A stretch of 7,518 bases of DNA from Pseudothermotoga sp. (GTDB lineage Bacteria; Thermotogota; Thermotogae; Thermotogales; DSM-5069), in assembly GCA_028276125.1 (NCBI GenBank), contig JAPYWY010000075.1:1-7518 (forward strand). The letters are read 5' to 3'. Position 1 is the stretch's first letter. Each line of letters starts with the position of its first letter. Position numbers and translations under genes: made by a program. Positions 1 through 6,854 of the stretch are shown here, one piece after another. The notes under the pieces are model-generated. The model was not told the DNA's origin. It ran no database searches and saw only the letters and a list, made by a program, of their open reading frames with translations.

Positions 1-226
1 GTACGAGGGCTTGATTCTCCTCTACGTAGGTGTCGGTGTCACTGGGATTGCGTACGTCACTTTCTTCAGAGCGATTCAGCACTTTGGACCTGTGAAAACG
101 AGTGTCATATTTTATTTGAAACCAGCTGTAGCGAGTTTCCTGGCATTTTTGTTGTTATCGGAAGCGGTCAACGCTCAAAAGATCATCGGAACGATCATCG
201 TGGTGGTGTCTTTGTTTTTGAAATGA
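1..226 (+). CDS. EamA/DMT-family transporter, C-terminal part (5' end outside window)
   Basis: The reading frame is already open at the window edge (first full codon at position 2) and ends with two consecutive TGA codons at 224-229. About 74 residues are visible. They form three hydrophobic segments, with a glycine-rich helix, then FFRAIQHFGPVKTSVIFYLKP, then a helix with LSEAVNAQKIIGTIIV. This is the usual end of an EamA repeat in drug/metabolite-type permeases: the pattern AxxxxGPxxxSxxxxLxPxxAxxxAxxxLxE followed by a final G-I/V-rich helix. Such proteins are inner-membrane exporters or importers of small metabolites; the substrate cannot be inferred. The TTG at position 11 is an internal codon, not a start. 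The gene lies 33 bp upstream of the sensor gene on the same strand and could be co-transcribed with it. Confidence 0.8.
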   Translation, partial: YEGLILLYVGVGVTGIAYVTFFRAIQHFGPVKTSVIFYLKPAVASFLAFLLLSEAVNAQKIIGTIIVVVSLFLK

Positions 227-240
227 TGATGTGCTATCAT
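212..240 (+). promoter_or_regulatory. Possible promoter for the sensor/MFS/GH1 gene set (weak)
   Basis: TATCAT at 235-240 matches five of six positions of a sigma-A -10 box, and TTGTTT at 212-217 lies 17 bp upstream. Only TTG of the -35 box matches. The expected start of transcription (about 247) would leave a leader of only ~13 nt before the GTG at 260, which is short for a gene with a Shine-Dalgarno site. It sits partly inside the end of the preceding gene. This is a candidate only; read-through from the EamA gene is an alternative. Confidence 0.22.
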
Positions 241-243
241 CGT
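223..243 (+). other. Small stem-loop after the EamA stop codon
   Basis: GATGAT at 225-230 can pair with ATCATC at 236-241 around a 5-nt loop. A T-G and an A-T pair at the base extend it to about 8 pairs. It is AT-rich and no T-tract follows, so it does not meet the form of an intrinsic terminator. At thermophilic temperatures it would be marginal. It overlaps the candidate -10 box. Confidence 0.25.
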
Positions 244-259
244 AAATGAGGCAAAAACT

Positions 260-961
260 GTGAAACACGCAGTGTTGATTCTTTTACTTGTTTGTTCTCT
301 TTATTTCGCCATGTCTTTGAGAGTGGGGATCTACGACAACCCCCCACAGGTCTTTCTGTCTGGGGGTCGCCCCACTGGTCTCTACATAGAAGTACTCGAA
401 AAGATCGCGAAGGACAACGGTTGGAAACTCGAGTACGTCTATGCCACTTTTCCAGAGCAACTTGAGAATCTGAAAACTGGTAAGATCGACATGCTCGTGT
501 CCGTAGCGTACACGGAAGAACGCGCGAAGGTGTACGACTACAATAGTGAATTTTTGCTTCTGAATTGGGGCGTGGTTTGTGTTCAGAAAGATTTCCAGTA
601 CAGAGATATCACAGATCTTGCGGGGAAGACCGTGGCAATCAGCAAAGGAGACGTTTACGCTCAAGCGTTTCTGAGAGAACTGCAGCGCTACTCGGTGCCT
701 GTGGACTTGCTTGAGGTGCCCGATTATCCAGACGTTTTGAGGACCGTTCGGGAAAGACGTGCCGTTGCTGGCATTGTGAGCAGGATATATGCCGTACAGA
801 ATCATGAGAAATTTGGTGTGAAGATCACGGGCACCATCTTTTCTCCAGTTGAGTTGAGGTTCGCGTTCCCGAAAGGTTCCGCAATCAACGCAACGTTGAT
901 AAAAAAATCGATGAGTATCTCAGAAAACTCAAGAGCGATCACGAAGCTTACAACAGTTTGA
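260..961 (+). CDS. Extracytoplasmic solute-binding (SBP_bac_3/PBP2-like) sensor domain; 5' part of a split SBP-HD-GYP receptor gene
   Basis: The gene starts with GTG at 260, with GAGG at 248-251 eight bases upstream, and encodes 233 residues. Residues 1-18 (MKHAVLILLLVCSLYFAM) form a signal peptide or signal anchor; the Cys lacks a good lipobox. Residues ~20-216 have the type-II periplasmic binding protein pattern of family 3 solute-binding proteins: LRVGIYDNPPQVF, GLYIEVLEKIAKDNGWKLEYV, LKTGKIDMLVSVAYTEERAKVYDYN, ITDLAGKTVAISKGD and LRFAFPKGS. The expected final helix is missing from this frame. After the A7 run at 901-907 the frame gives 17 unrelated residues and stops at 959-961. The lost helix (KIDEYLRKLKSDHEAYN) is encoded in the -1 frame and continues into the HD-GYP gene. 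The intended product is therefore probably one 650-residue receptor spanning 260-2211. The ligand is unknown; family relatives bind amino acids and other small polar molecules. Confidence 0.8.
   Translation: MKHAVLILLLVCSLYFAMSLRVGIYDNPPQVFLSGGRPTGLYIEVLEKIAKDNGWKLEYVYATFPEQLENLKTGKIDMLVSVAYTEERAKVYDYNSEFLLLNWGVVCVQKDFQYRDITDLAGKTVAISKGDVYAQAFLRELQRYSVPVDLLEVPDYPDVLRTVRERRAVAGIVSRIYAVQNHEKFGVKITGTIFSPVELRFAFPKGSAINATLIKKSMSISENSRAITKLTTV
901..907 (+). other. A AAA AAA slippery heptamer / frameshift point joining the sensor and HD-GYP frames
   Basis: In the sensor's frame the codons are ATA (899-901), AAA (902-904), AAA (905-907), TCG. The seven A residues are thus phased exactly as X XXY YYZ, the arrangement for -1 ribosomal slippage. 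After a -1 shift at codon 216 the next codons are ATC GAT GAG TAT CTC, giving KKIDEYLRKL, which restores the expected end of a family 3 binding domain. Reading then runs without a stop through 2211. One extra A in the DNA or transcript would have the same effect. It may be a mutation, a homopolymer sequencing undercall, transcriptional slippage or programmed frameshifting; the sequence alone does not decide. Confidence 0.75.
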
Positions 962-2211
962 TCATTCGCTATCTGGGAATGGAGAAGCGTGTGGTTCCAC
1001 GTTGGTTGGCAACACTCCTTTTGGTGGCTGGTGTTGGGCTCGTCGTTTTTGCGTCTTGGACTTTGAGCCTGCGTGTCTTGGTGAAGCTTAAGACAAAAGA
1101 GCTGTTGAAAGCAAACGAAGAACTCAAGCAGTTGAACGAAGAAATCATGGCACAGCAGCAAGAGCTTTCGGCGCTAAACGAGCAATTGGAGGACACTTAC
1201 GCGCGATTGGAAAGTTCTTTGAAGCGTTTCAATGACATGCTGAGTTTTCTCTCCAGCATCTCGCCAGATGTTTCGCGTGAACGCTTTTACGCGATGTTCT
1301 TGTCCGCTGTGCAAAGGTTCGACACCAACGCACTCGTAGCTTTGGTGAACGGAAGAGATTGCTACTTCCTAAATGAAGGTTCTATGAACAAGGTCGAAAC
1401 GGCACGATCTGCACCCTTCGACAGCAAAGACGAATTGGTCGGGCTCTTGAAGAAAGCTTTGGGCACGAACTTCGAAAGGGTTGTGTACGAAGTATCAGGG
1501 AACGGTGAGACGGCGCTGTTGTTCCTTTACAGAGACGTGGCCGTGCGTTGTGTTGAAGACGACTTGGTGAAGGCACTGTGCTCGGTCCTGACAATCTACA
1601 CGAAACTGAAGGAGCACGAAGAAACCCTCACTACTCTGAGCGAAGGTGTTTCCCATGCGTTTCTCAAGGCGCTCGAGTTTCATGAGCATCACACAGTGAA
1701 ACATTCAGAGACGGTGAAAGAGTACGCAGTGAAGATGGCGAGAAAACTCGGTCTGGACGAGCGCCAGGTGCGACTCATCAGTTGCGCTGCTTTGCTTCAC
1801 GATCTTGGAAAACTCGCAGTTCCAAGCGCGGTTTTGAACAAACCTGGGAAGCTATCACCTGATGAGTTACAGCTCGTGAAACAGCATCCAACGATCGCCG
1901 CGGAAATTATCCAGCACATCAAGGGACTCGAAGAGGTCGCAAAGATAGTACGGCACCACCATGAAAGGTGGGATGGTAAAGGTTATCCAGACGGTCTTTC
2001 AGGCGAGGAGATTCCACTCGGTGCGAGGATCTTGTGCATTGCGGACGCCTTCGAAGCGATGACTTCGAACAGACCCTACAGGAAAGCGATGAGCATCAGC
2101 GAAGCGGTATCGGAACTCATCAACAACGCAGGCGAGCAGTTCGATCCCAACTTGGTTCAGATCTTCCTTGAAATACTCAAAGAGGAAGGGGTGAGTGTGG
2201 TTGAAGGCTGA
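958..2211 (+). CDS. Membrane-anchored HD-GYP domain c-di-GMP phosphodiesterase; 3' part of the split receptor gene
   Basis: From TTG 958 it has 417 residues. Order of parts: the end of the binding domain (to residue ~10), a transmembrane helix (~16-34), a coiled coil rich in Glu, Leu and Gln (~43-95), a divergent GAF-like or linker region (~100-215, weakly supported), and an HD-GYP domain (~235-412). The domain has the metal and catalytic residues: H249, HDLGK (281-285), H310, HHHE (333-336), GYP (342-344) and D363 in IADAFEAMTSNRPYR. This predicts a cytoplasmic enzyme that hydrolyses c-di-GMP under control of an external ligand. TTG 958 has no Shine-Dalgarno site, and ATG 979 has only GGGA directly against it. 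Independent initiation is therefore doubtful, which supports synthesis as a fusion with the upstream domain. The open frame extends back to 853. The 3' end overlaps the MFS gene. Confidence 0.88.
   Translation: MIIRYLGMEKRVVPRWLATLLLVAGVGLVVFASWTLSLRVLVKLKTKELLKANEELKQLNEEIMAQQQELSALNEQLEDTYARLESSLKRFNDMLSFLSSISPDVSRERFYAMFLSAVQRFDTNALVALVNGRDCYFLNEGSMNKVETARSAPFDSKDELVGLLKKALGTNFERVVYEVSGNGETALLFLYRDVAVRCVEDDLVKALCSVLTIYTKLKEHEETLTTLSEGVSHAFLKALEFHEHHTVKHSETVKEYAVKMARKLGLDERQVRLISCAALLHDLGKLAVPSAVLNKPGKLSPDELQLVKQHPTIAAEIIQHIKGLEEVAKIVRHHHERWDGKGYPDGLSGEEIPLGARILCIADAFEAMTSNRPYRKAMSISEAVSELINNAGEQFDPNLVQIFLEILKEEGVSVVEG
2181..2194 (+). promoter_or_regulatory. Purine-rich ribosome binding site(s) for the MFS gene, inside the HD-GYP gene
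   Basis: AGAGGAAGGGGTGA carries two Shine-Dalgarno-like blocks. GAGG at 2182-2185 is 9 bases from the GTG at 2195. GGGGTGA at 2188-2194 is 6 bases from the in-frame TTG at 2201. The start choice is therefore ambiguous by two codons. Either way the site lies in the last codons of the preceding gene, so translation of the two is probably coupled. Confidence 0.6.
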
Positions 2212-3505
2212 AAGGTCTCGTGTGGCTTTGTCAATGTTCTTCATCGTCATTCTCATCGTTCTTTTGAACGCCGATCAAATGGTCATGTCACCGAACATAG
2301 GCAAAATCGAAGAAGAATTCAAGGTGAGTGACGCACAGATAGGTTTCGTTGGTGCGGTCTTCACAGTGATCGGTGCCGTCATCAGCTTGGCGTGGGGTTA
2401 CCTGGCAGACAAATACAGTCGAAAACGCCTTTTGATCTATTCGATACTGGTTGGAGAGATACCATGTTTGATGACGGCTTTCTCAACGAACTTCGGTCAA
2501 TTCTTCTTCTGGAGAATGCTCACAGGCATAGGCGTTGGTGCGTCTTTTCCGATCGTCTTTTCACTGATTGGGGACATGTTCGATGAAGTGAACCGAGCCA
2601 AAGTGGCAGCACTGATGGGTGCAGCGATAAGCGTTGGAAACATCCTTGGTATGATCGTGGGAGGCTTCGTTGGTCCCACGTTCGGTTGGCGCCTTCCCTT
2701 CGTGCTGGTTTCTCTGCCCAACGTGGTCTTAGCCATGGTTGCCCTGTTCGTCCTTCAGGAGCCAGCAAGGGGAGCTTTTGAGAAAGGCATAGGAGAACTC
2801 GTTAGGGCAGGCTACGCCTATCCGAAGGTGCCAAAACTTGAAGACTATGCGAAACTGGTGAGCATCAAAACGAACTTTCTCTTGTTCCTCCAAGGCATAG
2901 CTGGAACAATACCTTGGGGTGCTATACCGTACTTTCTCGTCGAGTTCTTCAGAAGGGAAAGGGGCCTGTCTGTTGAGCTTGCGACGTTCGTGTTCGTGAT
3001 TTTTGGTGTTGGGAACATCCTTGGAACGATCATCGGTGGTTGGCTCGGGGCTATTCTGTACAAGAGAACGAAATTGCTTGTTCCTCTGTTCTGCAGTTTT
3101 ACAACCGCCGCAGGCGTTTGGTTGACGGTGCTGACGTTCGATTATTCCAACGTGAATGGTTCTGGCCTGTACGTCCTGATGCTTCTCGGTTTGCTCGCGG
3201 CACTCACCGACAGCTTGACGGGACCCAACGTGAAGATGATGCTCTTGAACGTGAACGAACCGCAGGACCGTGGCAGGATCTTTTCGATCTTCAATTTGAC
3301 TGATTCTTTGGGCACGGGCATCGGGAGGTGGATAGGGGGGTTGCTCTCGGTGGGCTTGGGTTCACTTGGGGCAGCGATGAAGGTTTCTGCATACTTCTGG
3401 TTGATCTGTTCGTTCTTCCTCTTTCTTCTCGTCTTCAGATTTGCGAAGGATGTCGAGACTTTGGAATCACGGATGGAGGCTCTCGCCCAACAAATGGAGA
3501 AGTGA
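2195..3505 (+). CDS. Major facilitator superfamily transporter
   Basis: This is a 436-residue (or 434 if TTG 2201 is used) polytopic membrane protein of normal MFS length with about 12 hydrophobic helices. MFS motif A appears between helices 2 and 3 as GYLADKYSRKRLL (residues 68-80). The helix-4 arginine motif is RMLTGIGVGASFP (107-119). The N-terminus has NADQMVMSPNIGKIEEEF, a pattern seen in spinster-like and related MFS groups. A central cytoplasmic loop (~185-225) is followed by a second bundle with IIGGWLGAILYKRTK, the motif A counterpart. The gene overlaps the receptor gene by 11-17 bp and is followed after 12 bp by the beta-glycosidase. The context suggests uptake of a small glycoside or disaccharide that the glycosidase cleaves, but the substrate is an inference; export is also possible. 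Confidence 0.88.
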   Translation: MWLKAERSRVALSMFFIVILIVLLNADQMVMSPNIGKIEEEFKVSDAQIGFVGAVFTVIGAVISLAWGYLADKYSRKRLLIYSILVGEIPCLMTAFSTNFGQFFFWRMLTGIGVGASFPIVFSLIGDMFDEVNRAKVAALMGAAISVGNILGMIVGGFVGPTFGWRLPFVLVSLPNVVLAMVALFVLQEPARGAFEKGIGELVRAGYAYPKVPKLEDYAKLVSIKTNFLLFLQGIAGTIPWGAIPYFLVEFFRRERGLSVELATFVFVIFGVGNILGTIIGGWLGAILYKRTKLLVPLFCSFTTAAGVWLTVLTFDYSNVNGSGLYVLMLLGLLAALTDSLTGPNVKMMLLNVNEPQDRGRIFSIFNLTDSLGTGIGRWIGGLLSVGLGSLGAAMKVSAYFWLICSFFLFLLVFRFAKDVETLESRMEALAQQMEK

Positions 3506-3512
3506 GGAGGTG
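3504..3512 (+). promoter_or_regulatory. Strong Shine-Dalgarno site fixing the GH1 start at 3518
   Basis: GAGGAGGTG overlaps the TGA stop of the MFS gene. The GTG at 3512 is part of this site and cannot be the start. The ATG at 3518 is 7 bases after the GGAGG core and gives the family-typical N-terminus MFPKDFLFGAS. Translation is likely coupled to termination of the MFS gene. Confidence 0.8.
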
Positions 3513-3517
3513 TGGAG

Positions 3518-4993
3518 ATGTTCCCGAAAGATTTTCTCTTCGGCGCATCGATGTCCGGCTTTCAGGTCGAAATGGGTTATGCGAAGGGCGATCTTGATCC
3601 GAACACGGATTGGTTTGTATGGGTGAGGGAACCTGAAAATCTGATCAACGGCGTTGTCAGTGGGCACCTTCCCGAGTACGGTGTGGGCTATTGGTACAAC
3701 TTTCCGACGATCCACAAACTCGCATCCGATTTTGGAATGAACGTGCTTCGAACGAACATCGAATGGTCCCGCATCTTCCCACGTCCGACTTTCGATGTCA
3801 AAGTGAGAGTGGAACAGACCGAGTCGACCATCACGTCAGTCCAGATCGATGAGCGTGCGCTCAGAGAACTCGACGAACTCGCAGACAAGGAGGCGGTGGA
3901 GCATTACCGCGAGATCTTCTCGGACATGAGGAAGAAGGGTTTGAAAGTTTTCGTCAACCTCGTACACTTCACACTGCCGATCTGGTTGCACGATCCGATC
4001 GCCGTGCACAAAAGACAAGCAACCGATAAACTCGGTTGGGCGAACGAGAGAAGCGTTGTGGAGTTCGCCAAGTTCGCTGCTTATGTGGTGTGGAAGTTCG
4101 ACGATCTGATCGACATGTACAGCACCTTCAACGAGCCCAACATCGTGAGCCAGTTGGGCTACGTTATGAGTGTCTCTGGTTTTCCACCTGGCATATTCGA
4201 TACGGAGAAATTCTTTGCCAGTTTCGTGAACCAGATCGTTGCGCATGCAAGGGCGTACGATGTCATGAAAGCGTTGACGAGAAAACCTGTTGGATTGATC
4301 TATGCAGCATCGGTTTACGAATCGACCAACAACGATGCAGAACTTGAAGAAAGCGTTGGGCAATTCATGAACTTCGCGTTCCTCGATGCACTCAACAGTG
4401 GAATTCTCTTATTCCAGACGAGGGAGGACCTCGCAGGAAGACTCGACTTTCTTGGCTTGAACTACTACACCCGTACTGTGATTCAACGATCAGCTCAGGA
4501 ATTGAGCTTTGGAATGGTGAACATGAACTGGTCCATCGTTCCAGGTTACGGTTACAGTTGCCAGCCCGGCGGTTTCTCGCGAGACGGAAGACCGGTGAGT
4601 GATTTCGGCTGGGAGACTTACCCAGAAGGCTTGCTGAAGTTGCTGCGTATGATGAACGAAAGGTACGCGTTACCAATTTACGTGACCGAAAATGGTCTGG
4701 CGGACGCTCGCGACTGGCTCAGGCCATACCATCTTGTGGCACACATGTACGCTGTGGAAAAGGCCGTTGAAGAGGGCCTGAACGTGAAAGGCTACCTGCA
4801 TTGGTCCATAGTGGACAACTACGAATGGGCGAAGGGATACCACATGAGGTTCGGCCTGGCCGAGACGAACTACCAAACCAAGTCGTACAGTCCCAGACCC
4901 TCGATGTACATCTTCAGAGAGATCGTGAAAGAAATGTCGACGGAGAAGTTCAGAAACTATCTGTTTTCTCCGTACCAGATTTGGAGGCAGTAG
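3518..4993 (+). CDS. GH1 family beta-glycosidase, archaeal LacS/CelB type
   Basis: The 491-residue protein is full length for this group (Sulfolobus LacS is ~489). The N-terminus MFPKDFLFGASMSGFQVEMG, then DPNTDWFVWVREPEN, GVVSGHLPEYGVGYW and EWSRIFPRP, follow the archaeal-type GH1 pattern rather than the bacterial BglA type. The acid/base glutamate is E206 in STFNEPN and the nucleophile is E391 in YVTENG. The sugar-binding residues H150, N205, W429, E436 and W437 (HWSIVDNYEWAKGY) are present. E206 has the same number as in LacS, and E391, W429, E436 and W437 are offset by four. The family retains anomeric configuration and cleaves beta-glucosides, beta-galactosides and related links. No signal peptide is seen, so it is cytoplasmic and needs imported substrate, consistent with the MFS gene just upstream. 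Exact specificity is not readable. Its last 44 bp overlap the convergent ATPase gene. Confidence 0.95.
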   Translation: MFPKDFLFGASMSGFQVEMGYAKGDLDPNTDWFVWVREPENLINGVVSGHLPEYGVGYWYNFPTIHKLASDFGMNVLRTNIEWSRIFPRPTFDVKVRVEQTESTITSVQIDERALRELDELADKEAVEHYREIFSDMRKKGLKVFVNLVHFTLPIWLHDPIAVHKRQATDKLGWANERSVVEFAKFAAYVVWKFDDLIDMYSTFNEPNIVSQLGYVMSVSGFPPGIFDTEKFFASFVNQIVAHARAYDVMKALTRKPVGLIYAASVYESTNNDAELEESVGQFMNFAFLDALNSGILLFQTREDLAGRLDFLGLNYYTRTVIQRSAQELSFGMVNMNWSIVPGYGYSCQPGGFSRDGRPVSDFGWETYPEGLLKLLRMMNERYALPIYVTENGLADARDWLRPYHLVAHMYAVEKAVEEGLNVKGYLHWSIVDNYEWAKGYHMRFGLAETNYQTKSYSPRPSMYIFREIVKEMSTEKFRNYLFSPYQIWRQ

Positions 4994-6854
4994 AACTAAA
5001 ACGATCGAGAAACAGTCTGAAGGAATTCAAAGTGCACAGAACCATCACGCCTGTGTCGGCGAAGACACCTTGCCACATGGTTGCCTTACCCATTGCAGCC
5101 AAAATCATGAATGCCACTTTTGTACCGATGGCAAGGACGATGTTTTGAAGAACGATCCACCTGGTCTTTCTGGAGATCGTGAAGAGGTGCCATACTTGTA
5201 TCGGTTCTGCATTCATCAGCACGGCATCGGCAATTTCAACCGCACTGTCGTTTCCTAGCGCGCTCATGGCGACACCAACGTCGCTCCGTGACAACGCTGG
5301 CGCATCGTTGACGCCATCGCCCACGAACATCGTTGTGCCGTCCCTCATTATCCTTTGTTCCAACAGTGCCATTTTGTCCTCAGGTCGAAGGTTGGCGAAG
5401 TACTGAACTTGCCCTAAATTCTTCGTGATTTCTTTGACCGCACCCTCAGAATCTCCACTCATCACGTACACCTTCAAGCCTGCCTGTCTCAACTTTTTCA
5501 CAGTCTCCTGCGCTGTGTTCTTCAGTTTCTCCTTGAAAACGAAAGTTCCTGCGTACCGTCCATCGACACCGAGGTGCACCACCTTTGCCTTAGTTTCGCA
5601 CACACTCTTCGGATGTTCCACGTGTTCTTCGTGCAGAAACCTGTCGTTGCCGAGATGAACAAGCCTATCCGCGACGACGGCCCTCACGCCGAGCCCAGGG
5701 ATTTCTTTCGAATCCTTCAGCAAGCTCGCATTCACCTTGAAGGATTTAGAGAGCGTCCTCGACAGGGGATGGTTCGAGCCTAAAGCCGCATGCGCTGCTA
5801 AAAACAAGACTTCATCTTTGGAGAATCCTTCTTGGGGCTCAACGGAGGCAAGTTCGAGCGTCGTCTCGGTCAACGTGCCAGTTTTGTCGAAGACGACGTT
5901 CTCGACCTCCGCGATCGCGTCCAAGTACTGTGCACCTTTCAAGAATATTCCCTTTCTCGACGCCTTACCGAGTGCAGCGACGTAGGTTAGTGGTACACTG
6001 AGCACCAGCGCACAGGGACAAGAGATTACCAGGAGGATGAGGGATCTGTAGAGAGATTCAGAGAAGCTCAGAGCAAAAACAAAATGGAGCACGAAGATCA
6101 GCACCATCGCACTGATGACAACCGCTGGAGTGTAGTACTTCGCGAACTTCGTGATGAACCTTTCCGCCTTTGTCTTCCTCTCCTGGGCTTTCTGCACGAG
6201 CTTGACCACTCTCGCCATTGATGAATCTCTGTATCTTTTGGATATTTTCACCTTCAAGGTCCCGTTTTCAACTATGGAACCAGCGTAGACATTTTCTCCT
6301 ACAGTTACGGCTTGTGGCAAAGGTTCACCGGTGAGATGTGCCACGTTGATCTGTGCCGATCCTTCAACTACGATTCCATCGCTTGGAACCTTCTCACCGG
6401 GCCTCACCAAGACTACATCTCCCACCATCAGTTCGTCCACGTGAACCTGCTCGATCGAGCCCTGTTTCAACCTCCAGGCGTACCTCGGCGATTCACTCAA
6501 GAGTCTCTTCATCTCTCTTTCAGATGCATCGCTGGTGTAATGTTCGATGAACTCTCCGAACCTGTAAAGGACCATCACGGTTGCTGCCTCTGGAAATTCT
6601 CCAAGAAACAAAGCGCCAAGTGTGGCGATGCTCATCAGACCGTTTTCATCGAAGAACTTGAACTGAGCAAAATTCTTGATGGTCCTCTTGAAAACTTCGA
6701 AGCCTGACAAAAGATATGCGAACAACGAAATCTGCGGTTTTCCCGTGAGCAAAGATACAAGAAGCGAAGAACCCGAGAGGATCAACAAAAAGAGGGTCGA
6801 AGAGCGTCTTTCTTTGTGATCGGCATGGCACACTTCACAATTTTCCAACTTCAC
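4950..6854 (-). CDS. P1B-2 type heavy-metal (Zn/Cd/Pb) exporting P-type ATPase
   Basis: The protein has 634 residues. Motifs in order: TGEP (175-178, actuator domain), SCPCAL with the membrane CPC (279-281), the phosphorylated aspartate in DKTGT (D323), HP (362-363), SGDS (466-469) and GDGVNDAPA (512-520). The last two helices carry K579 and D600 in NIVLAIGTK and ADTGV, the Lys/Asp pair of ZntA/CadA-type pumps, which with CPC points to Zn2+/Cd2+/Pb2+ export rather than copper. There is no N-terminal HMA domain; the N-terminus is a short CEVCHADH metal-ligand segment. The GTG start at 6854 directly follows the regulator's stop. AAAGGAG lies only 3 bases before it, so the in-frame TTG at 6848 (9 bases) is a possible true start. 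It forms an operon with the ArsR-type gene, which presumably represses it. The 3' end overlaps the GH1 gene on the other strand. Confidence 0.94.
   Translation of the reverse strand: MKLENCEVCHADHKERRSSTLFLLILSGSSLLVSLLTGKPQISLFAYLLSGFEVFKRTIKNFAQFKFFDENGLMSIATLGALFLGEFPEAATVMVLYRFGEFIEHYTSDASEREMKRLLSESPRYAWRLKQGSIEQVHVDELMVGDVVLVRPGEKVPSDGIVVEGSAQINVAHLTGEPLPQAVTVGENVYAGSIVENGTLKVKISKRYRDSSMARVVKLVQKAQERKTKAERFITKFAKYYTPAVVISAMVLIFVLHFVFALSFSESLYRSLILLVISCPCALVLSVPLTYVAALGKASRKGIFLKGAQYLDAIAEVENVVFDKTGTLTETTLELASVEPQEGFSKDEVLFLAAHAALGSNHPLSRTLSKSFKVNASLLKDSKEIPGLGVRAVVADRLVHLGNDRFLHEEHVEHPKSVCETKAKVVHLGVDGRYAGTFVFKEKLKNTAQETVKKLRQAGLKVYVMSGDSEGAVKEITKNLGQVQYFANLRPEDKMALLEQRIMRDGTTMFVGDGVNDAPALSRSDVGVAMSALGNDSAVEIADAVLMNAEPIQVWHLFTISRKTRWIVLQNIVLAIGTKVAFMILAAMGKATMWQGVFADTGVMVLCTLNSFRLFLDRFSSTASKSGTEKTDSF

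Noticed and set aside
223..243. Stem-loop after the EamA stop considered as an intrinsic terminator
   Set aside because: It is AT-rich with no downstream T-run; kept only as a low-confidence structural note.
260..313. Lipoprotein signal at the sensor N-terminus (Cys12)
   Set aside because: The residues before the Cys are LLV rather than a small residue at -1, so it does not match a lipobox.
284..805. 173-codon open frame on the minus strand inside the sensor-domain gene
   Set aside because: It is antisense to a well-supported binding-protein domain and shows no domain features; it is a by-product of codon bias.
3512..3517. GTG 3512 as the GH1 start
   Set aside because: It forms part of the GAGGAGGTG ribosome binding site; ATG 3518 has ideal spacing and the family-typical N-terminus.
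3836..4363. 175-codon open frame on the minus strand inside the GH1 gene
   Set aside because: It is fully antisense to a gene with intact catalytic motifs, its product is His/Val/Arg-rich without a recognisable domain, and no ribosome binding site precedes it.
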